Origin: Spartobacteria bacterium | GTDB taxonomy: Bacteria; Verrucomicrobiota; Verrucomicrobiae; Chthoniobacterales; UBA6821 | Assembly (NCBI GenBank): GCA_003136515.1 | Contig: PLEU01000174.1 | Coordinates: forward strand, 1,165 to 11,676 | DNA: 10,512 nucleotides | Reading direction: 5' to 3' | Part shown: positions 6,321 to 10,512 of the stretch, piece after piece | How the letters are laid out: the number at the start of each line of letters is the position of its first letter | How positions within the stretch are numbered: position 1 is the first letter of the stretch | The notes under the pieces: model-generated | What the model saw: the letters and a program-made list of their open reading frames with translations, nothing else | Database searches by the model: none | Told to the model about the DNA's origin: nothing | Program-made: the position numbers and the translations under genes

Positions 6321-7865
6321 ATGCACTCCGCTAGGCTTCTTCCACTCGTTGTATTCCTCATCACTCACACCTTTATCTATTCCGAGACTCTACGTGCCGA
6401 CTCCGATATCTTGACTCCACCGCCGGCTCCCGAGCCACGCATCAATGGCCCGTCGGTCTTTGGAGTGCATCCAGGAAGTCCTTTCCTTTACTCTATTCCA
6501 GCCACAGGCATGCGCCCCGTCACCTTTGCCGCGGTGGGGTTACCCACTGGACTTAAAATAGATACGACAACGGGACGAATTACGGGCCTTTTAAACAAGA
6601 AGGGCGATTATACGGTGCTGTTCCAGGTAAGCAACCGCTTCGGCGCTGCTCAGAAGAAATTCCTGATTGTCGCCGGAGATACTGTCGCTCTAACACCACC
6701 GATGGGATGGAACTCCTGGAACTGCTGGGGGGCGAATGTGGATCAGGAGAAGGTTCTTCGCTCGGCGAAGGCACTCGTCTCTTCGGGATTGAGCCAGCAC
6801 GGTTGGACTTACATCAATATAGACGACACCTGGCAGGGAACCCGGGGCGGCCCCTTTCATGCGATTCTGGGTGATCCACAAAAGTTTCCCGATATGAAGA
6901 GTCTCTGCGACAGCATTCATGAAATGGGCTTGAAGACTGGTATCTATTCGACCCCATGGGTCGTTTCTTACGGCAATCACCTGGGGGGTTCGTCGGCCAA
7001 TCCAGAAGGAGCAAGCGATCCCTCAGCCAATCTCAACGCCGATAAAAACATCCATAGCTACCCTTTCGAAACCGGCAAATTCCATTTTGCCGAGAACGAC
7101 GCCAGACAGTGGGCCGCATGGGGCTTCGATTATTTGAAGTATGACTGGGGCCCAGTCGATGTGGAGAATGCCCGTGAGATGGCCTCCGCGCTGCGTGCCT
7201 CCGGACGCGATATTGTTTTCAGCCTCTCCAACAACGCAGCTGACAATATTTTCAGTATCATTGCAGACCTCAGTCCTCTCGCCAATTCATGGCGCACCAC
7301 TACGGATATGAATGACAGCTGGGAGAGCATGAGCGGCATCGGATTCAATCAGGGAAAATGGGCACCCTTTCAACACCCCGGGCACTACAACGATCCCGAT
7401 ATGCTCGTTGTAGGTGCCGTGGGTTGGGGAACTCCCCATCCCACACGATTGACCCCTGATGAACAGTACACGCACATCAGTCTTTGGTGTCTGTTAGGCG
7501 CCCCACTTCTGATCGGATGCGACCTTGAAAGGCTCGATGCCTTTACTCTCTCTCTTTTGAGTAATGACGAGGTTCTAGAAATCGACCAGGACCCCCTCTG
7601 CAAGCAGGCGAACTGCGTTGTAGAAAATAACAATCTTGATGTTTATTCTAAGCCCCTTGCCGATGGTTCAGTGGCTGTGGGCCTATTTAATCGCAGCAGC
7701 GCAGGATCTACCATCACTGCCAACTGGCGCGACATCATGATTTCGGGGAAACAGCGTGTCCGCAATCTCTGGTCGCAGAAAGATCTGGGTGTATTTGAGA
7801 CCAAATTCGCGGCATTGGTACCTCCTCATGGGGTCATTCTTCTGCGCCTCTTTCCCTTGCATTAA
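6321..7865 (+). CDS. Secreted GH27 alpha-galactosidase-like glycosidase with Ig-like domain
   Basis: GH27 enzymes are retaining glycosidases, mostly alpha-galactosidases. A signal peptide covers about residues 1-26. A putative Ig-like domain follows at about 42-118 (LPTGLKIDTTTGRITG is typical of He_PIG folds). The TIM barrel starts at TPPMGWNSWNCWG (125-137). IDDTW at 167-171 binds substrate. YLKYDWG at 271-277 supplies nucleophile D275. SWRTTTD at 323-329 supplies R325 and acid/base D329, matching R227 and D231 of human alpha-galactosidase A. NDPDML (357-362) is the conserved structural motif. The C-terminal beta domain is present (about 430-514). The cysteine after the nucleophile motif and its partner in GIYSC are both absent (WGP and GIYST here), a paired loss. 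The pocket segment FSLSNNA differs from the EWPLY of human enzyme, so the sugar specificity is open. The start is chosen because it gives a complete signal peptide. It follows exbB by 57 bases. Confidence 0.9.
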   Translation: MHSARLLPLVVFLITHTFIYSETLRADSDILTPPPAPEPRINGPSVFGVHPGSPFLYSIPATGMRPVTFAAVGLPTGLKIDTTTGRITGLLNKKGDYTVLFQVSNRFGAAQKKFLIVAGDTVALTPPMGWNSWNCWGANVDQEKVLRSAKALVSSGLSQHGWTYINIDDTWQGTRGGPFHAILGDPQKFPDMKSLCDSIHEMGLKTGIYSTPWVVSYGNHLGGSSANPEGASDPSANLNADKNIHSYPFETGKFHFAENDARQWAAWGFDYLKYDWGPVDVENAREMASALRASGRDIVFSLSNNAADNIFSIIADLSPLANSWRTTTDMNDSWESMSGIGFNQGKWAPFQHPGHYNDPDMLVVGAVGWGTPHPTRLTPDEQYTHISLWCLLGAPLLIGCDLERLDAFTLSLLSNDEVLEIDQDPLCKQANCVVENNNLDVYSKPLADGSVAVGLFNRSSAGSTITANWRDIMISGKQRVRNLWSQKDLGVFETKFAALVPPHGVILLRLFPLH

Positions 7866-8034
7866 TTTCGAGTCACCTCATGCCGATACTACTCTGTAGG
7901 ACTTCTTCGAAGTACTTTTGCGCCTCCGTCGGCGTAATACCGCATATACCCTGACGAGTTTAGAGGGGAGCAGGGCCAGTGCGGCAGCGGCAAGCCCACT
8001 CCAGCGCCGCTAACACCCCAAAAGCACAAGATTA
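7866..8034. other. Convergent intergenic region
   Basis: This 169-base gap lies between two converging genes. It holds a small hairpin ACTTC-TTC-GAAGT (7901-7913) followed by ACTTTTG, a weak candidate terminator for the glycosidase transcript. A second hairpin, AGCGGC/GCCGCT (7986-7991 and 8006-8011), has a 14-base loop and no U-tract on either strand. On the minus strand a 28-codon frame without a start codon (7959-7873) contains GITPTEAQKYFEEVLQ, which looks protein-like and might be a gene remnant. No strong promoter or terminator is visible. Confidence 0.5.
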
Positions 8035-8766
8035 CTATTTGATCGCTGTCCAGACGCGGTGCACATCATCATGTTCCTCCAACGCCTGAAGGAATTCACC
8101 CACTTCAGAGCGCTGATCGTCGTTCAAAGTGGGATAATTTTTGGCAACATATCCAAGTTCACTAGTAACGACCTTCCAGCCGTTTCCCTTGAGCCAGGTT
8201 GAAACGGCAGCTGTAGCTGTGCGGTCCGTGAGAAACCGTGCTCCCGTCTTGTCTGCGGGAATGTCGTCGTTCTGGTCGTGGGTCAAGGCTTCCACTTCAT
8301 TTGCTCCCGCTTCGATGGCGGCTTCTTCCAGATCGATATTCTCCTTTTCAGCGTACGCCTCGACGATTCCGACGTGGTCAAAGAGAAACTTGTTGCTGCC
8401 AGGTGTTCCAAGCTGTCCCTCACGGAAGAGAACGCGGATTTCAGGCGAGGTTCGATTTGTATTGTCGGTATAAACCTCGACGATTACCGGCACCTTGTGG
8501 GGGGCATATCCCTCGAATGTGATATGATCGATGACGGTCTTGTCCTCGCCGATTCCAGCCCCTTTGTGGATGGCCCGCTCGATGACATCACGAGAGACAC
8601 TCTCGGCACGAGCCTTTTCCAGTGCGGCAAAGAGCCGAGAATTGGTCGCCGGATCGGCCCCACCCTGTCGTGCAGCAATGGTGATCTCCCGGACGAATTT
8701 GCCCGTGGACTTGGATTTCTTAAGCGATGCGACCTCACGCTTGGCGAGGAGCCATTGGCGACCCAT
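8035..8766 (-). CDS. yebC: YebC/PmpR/TACO1-family protein
   Basis: The family was first annotated as a DNA-binding regulator. Mitochondrial TACO1 and some bacterial members are now linked to translation, helping ribosomes through proline runs. The 243 residues align across the family: VREITIAARQGGADPATNSRL (25-45), ALEKARAESVSRDVIERAIHKGAG (48-71), FEGYAPHKVPVIVEVYTDNTNRT (84-106) and RVLFREGQLG (111-120). The usual opening GHSKW is replaced by GRQW, and the first helix is shorter, the form I associate with Verrucomicrobiota relatives. The start at 8766 puts this motif at residue 2, which supports it even though no Shine-Dalgarno is visible. It lies 42 bases downstream of typA on the same strand, so cotranscription is likely. 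It converges with the glycosidase gene. Whether it acts as a transcription factor or on translation cannot be told from sequence. Confidence 0.92.
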   Translation of the reverse strand: MGRQWLLAKREVASLKKSKSTGKFVREITIAARQGGADPATNSRLFAALEKARAESVSRDVIERAIHKGAGIGEDKTVIDHITFEGYAPHKVPVIVEVYTDNTNRTSPEIRVLFREGQLGTPGSNKFLFDHVGIVEAYAEKENIDLEEAAIEAGANEVEALTHDQNDDIPADKTGARFLTDRTATAAVSTWLKGNGWKVVTSELGYVAKNYPTLNDDQRSEVGEFLQALEEHDDVHRVWTAIK

Positions 8767-8808
8767 GGGATGTCGATAAGTTGGGGATTATCTCACTGGA
8801 ATGAAATT

Positions 8809-10512
8809 CTAATCCTCGGCGATGACCGGTGTCGAGCTGGCACGCTTGCGTGCGGTGGCATCAAGTAGCTTCTTGCGAAGGCGGATCGTGAGAGGTGTCA
8901 CCTCGACATACTCGTCTGGGGCGATGTATTCCAGCGAGCGCTCCAAACTCATCTTGAGGGGAGGGGACAGGGATATTCCCTTGCCATCACCGGTACTCCG
9001 CATGTTGTTCAAAGTCTTCGATTTGCAGACATTAACCGGCATGTCGTCGGCACGGGAATTTTCCCCCACGATCATCCCGACGTAGATGTCATCCTGAGGA
9101 GAGACGAAGAGACGGCCGCGTTCCTGAATTTTCTCCATAGAATATGCCATGGCGACGCCAGCTTCCATCGCGATGAGCACACCGTTGTTGCGGGTCGGAA
9201 TCTCGCCCTTGTATTCCGCGTACTCCTTGAAAATATGGGACATAATGCCGCTTCCCTTAGTCAGGTTGACTAGATCGGTTTCAAAGCCGATGAGTCCACG
9301 AGTCGGGGCCACGGCGTGAACAGTGACGCTCTTTGTCTTGTGATCCATGTTAACGATCTCGGCCTTGCGGGCGGCCAAACTCTGAAGAATGTCACCCAGA
9401 TTTTCGGGCGGGACATCAACATACACATTTTCCACAGGTTCGAGGAGTGCACCACCCTCACCGCGCTTGAAGATAACTTCCGGACGTGAGACGAGGAGTT
9501 CAAATCCCTCGCGACGCATCTGCTCAACAATCACCGCTATCTGCATTTCACCACGGGCCTTGATCTGAAAATGTCCGGCCGTATCGGTCTCCTTCACCTC
9601 AATGGAGACATTGGTGCGTGTCTCACGGGTAAGGCGCTCCTTGATCTGACGTGCGGTGACGAGCTTGCCCTCCTTGCCCACGAGCGGGCCGTCGTTGATG
9701 CAGATTTTCATCGTGATGGTTGGCGGATCAATGTCCACAAAGGAGAGCGGATCGCGAGTATCGTTGTCGGTGATGGTCTCGCCGATAAAGACCTCCTCAA
9801 ATCCGCAGATTCCGATGATGTCACCAGCGGTGGCTTCCTGCAGCTCGATCTTCTGAAGCCCTTTGTGCCCAAAAATCGCAGTCACCGGAGCGGTCTCTTT
9901 CTTGCCATTCTTGTGAATGCAGACAACCCGTTCCCCCATCTTCACCTTGCCGCTGATAATGCGGCCAAAGGCTATACGCCCCAGATAATCACTGTAGTCG
10001 AGGTTGGAAACGAGCATCTGGAAGTAATCGACATCGGACTTCTTCGGCGCAGGGATGTGTTTCACGATCGCTTGGTAGAGGGGCTCCATCGTGGTGCTCT
10101 CCTGGTCGATCTCGTTCTTGGCAAAGCCCTGCTTGGCACTGGCGTAAACCACGGGGAAATCGAGCTGTTCGTCATTGGCATGTAGCTCAAGGAAGAGCTC
10201 AAATACCATGTCGAGCACCTTGTGGGGCTCGGCGTTATCACGGTCAATCTTGTTAATGACGACGATCGGCTTGGCTCCGTTTTCCAAGGCTTTCTTTAGC
10301 ACAAACTTGGTCTGGGCCTGGGGGCCGCCAAAGGCATCCACGACGAGCAGCACCCCATCGACCATTTTCATGATGCGCTCCACCTCACCGCCGAAATCGG
10401 CGTGACCTGGAGTGTCAACGATATTGATATGGTGACCATTCCACTGAAAGGCCGCATTCTTGGCCCTGATGGTGATCCCCTTTTCGCGCTCGAGATCCAT
10501 CGAGTCCATGAC
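8809..10512 (-). CDS. typA: Ribosome-associated GTPase TypA/BipA, 5' partial
   Basis: BipA is a translational GTPase of the EF-G/LepA class that binds the ribosome and aids subunit assembly and stress or cold growth. The frame stays open to the right edge, so the true start is outside. Compared with about 605 residues in the family, some 40 are missing, including the P-loop. Visible motifs are G2 (DLEREKGITI), G3 (DTPGHADFGGEVER), G4 (NKIDR) and G5 (ASAKQG). Then come the domain II beta barrel, EF-G-like domains III and V (ARGEMQIAVIVEQMRREGFEL; APTRGLIGFETD), and the BipA-specific C-terminal domain (QDDIYVGMIVGENSR, NMRSTGDGK, RLRKKLLDATARKR). The C-terminal domain excludes EF-G and LepA. 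It precedes yebC by 42 bases on the same strand, giving a small translation-related unit. Nothing visible looks broken. Confidence 0.96.
   Translation of the reverse strand, partial: VMDSMDLEREKGITIRAKNAAFQWNGHHINIVDTPGHADFGGEVERIMKMVDGVLLVVDAFGGPQAQTKFVLKKALENGAKPIVVINKIDRDNAEPHKVLDMVFELFLELHANDEQLDFPVVYASAKQGFAKNEIDQESTTMEPLYQAIVKHIPAPKKSDVDYFQMLVSNLDYSDYLGRIAFGRIISGKVKMGERVVCIHKNGKKETAPVTAIFGHKGLQKIELQEATAGDIIGICGFEEVFIGETITDNDTRDPLSFVDIDPPTITMKICINDGPLVGKEGKLVTARQIKERLTRETRTNVSIEVKETDTAGHFQIKARGEMQIAVIVEQMRREGFELLVSRPEVIFKRGEGGALLEPVENVYVDVPPENLGDILQSLAARKAEIVNMDHKTKSVTVHAVAPTRGLIGFETDLVNLTKGSGIMSHIFKEYAEYKGEIPTRNNGVLIAMEAGVAMAYSMEKIQERGRLFVSPQDDIYVGMIVGENSRADDMPVNVCKSKTLNNMRSTGDGKGISLSPPLKMSLERSLEYIAPDEYVEVTPLTIRLRKKLLDATARKRASSTPVIAED

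Noticed and set aside
7986..8011. AGCGGC/GCCGCT hairpin as a yebC terminator
   Set aside because: It has a six-base stem, a 14-base loop and no U-tract on either strand. It is too weak to call a terminator.
8278..8868. 196-codon plus-strand frame across yebC
   Set aside because: It mirrors yebC and runs into the end of typA. Its translation has low complexity order and no family features, while yebC is clear on the other strand.
9571..10185. 204-codon open frame on the plus strand antisense to typA
   Set aside because: It lies wholly within the strongly conserved typA coding region and has no recognisable domain or ribosome binding site. It is a codon-bias shadow.

Overview
The window is a bacterial chromosomal segment of moderately high GC, densely packed with genes and with no sign of mobile DNA, CRISPR, tRNA or rRNA. 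The gene complement suggests the Verrucomicrobiota or a nearby PVC lineage: a Rex-family redox repressor, a YebC protein with the MGRQW-type N-terminus, an Ogg1-type DNA glycosylase, a proline-rich TonB with an unusual conserved segment before its C-terminal domain, and a secreted Ig-plus-GH27 glycosidase. This placement rests on recognition of family styles, not on a search.

Left part, plus strand (1-6263). The window opens inside a membrane-anchored family 2 glycosyltransferase gene, 5' truncated right at its DxD motif. After 44 bases comes a compact block: miaB (tRNA methylthiolation), rex (NADH/NAD+ sensing repressor), an Ogg1-like 8-oxoguanine DNA glycosylase, a TonB-like protein and an ExbB/TolQ-like proton-channel subunit. 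The first four of these genes are joined by three consecutive ATGA stop/start overlaps, and the fifth follows after 12 bases, so they almost certainly form one operon. The theme is redox: an Fe-S radical SAM enzyme, a redox sensor, an oxidised-base repair enzyme and an energy-coupling pair that uses the proton motive force. No exbD gene lies next to exbB.

Middle (6264-8034). A 57-base gap with a clear inverted repeat precedes a secreted GH27 alpha-galactosidase-like enzyme with an N-terminal Ig-like domain. A 169-base convergent intergenic region follows.

Right part, minus strand (8035-10512). Two translation-related genes, typA/bipA (5' end beyond the right edge) and yebC 42 bases downstream of it, are read toward the centre and probably cotranscribed.

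I do not see a clearly new defence or mobile system. The points most worth a second look are residue-level departures in recognisable families: Asn for the usual Asp in the Rex Arg-Tyr-Asp switch, loss of the cytosine-reading residues in the Ogg1 protein, and Gln for the pore Glu in an ExbB that lacks a neighbouring ExbD. The coupled operon and the inverted repeat before the glycosidase gene also stand out.
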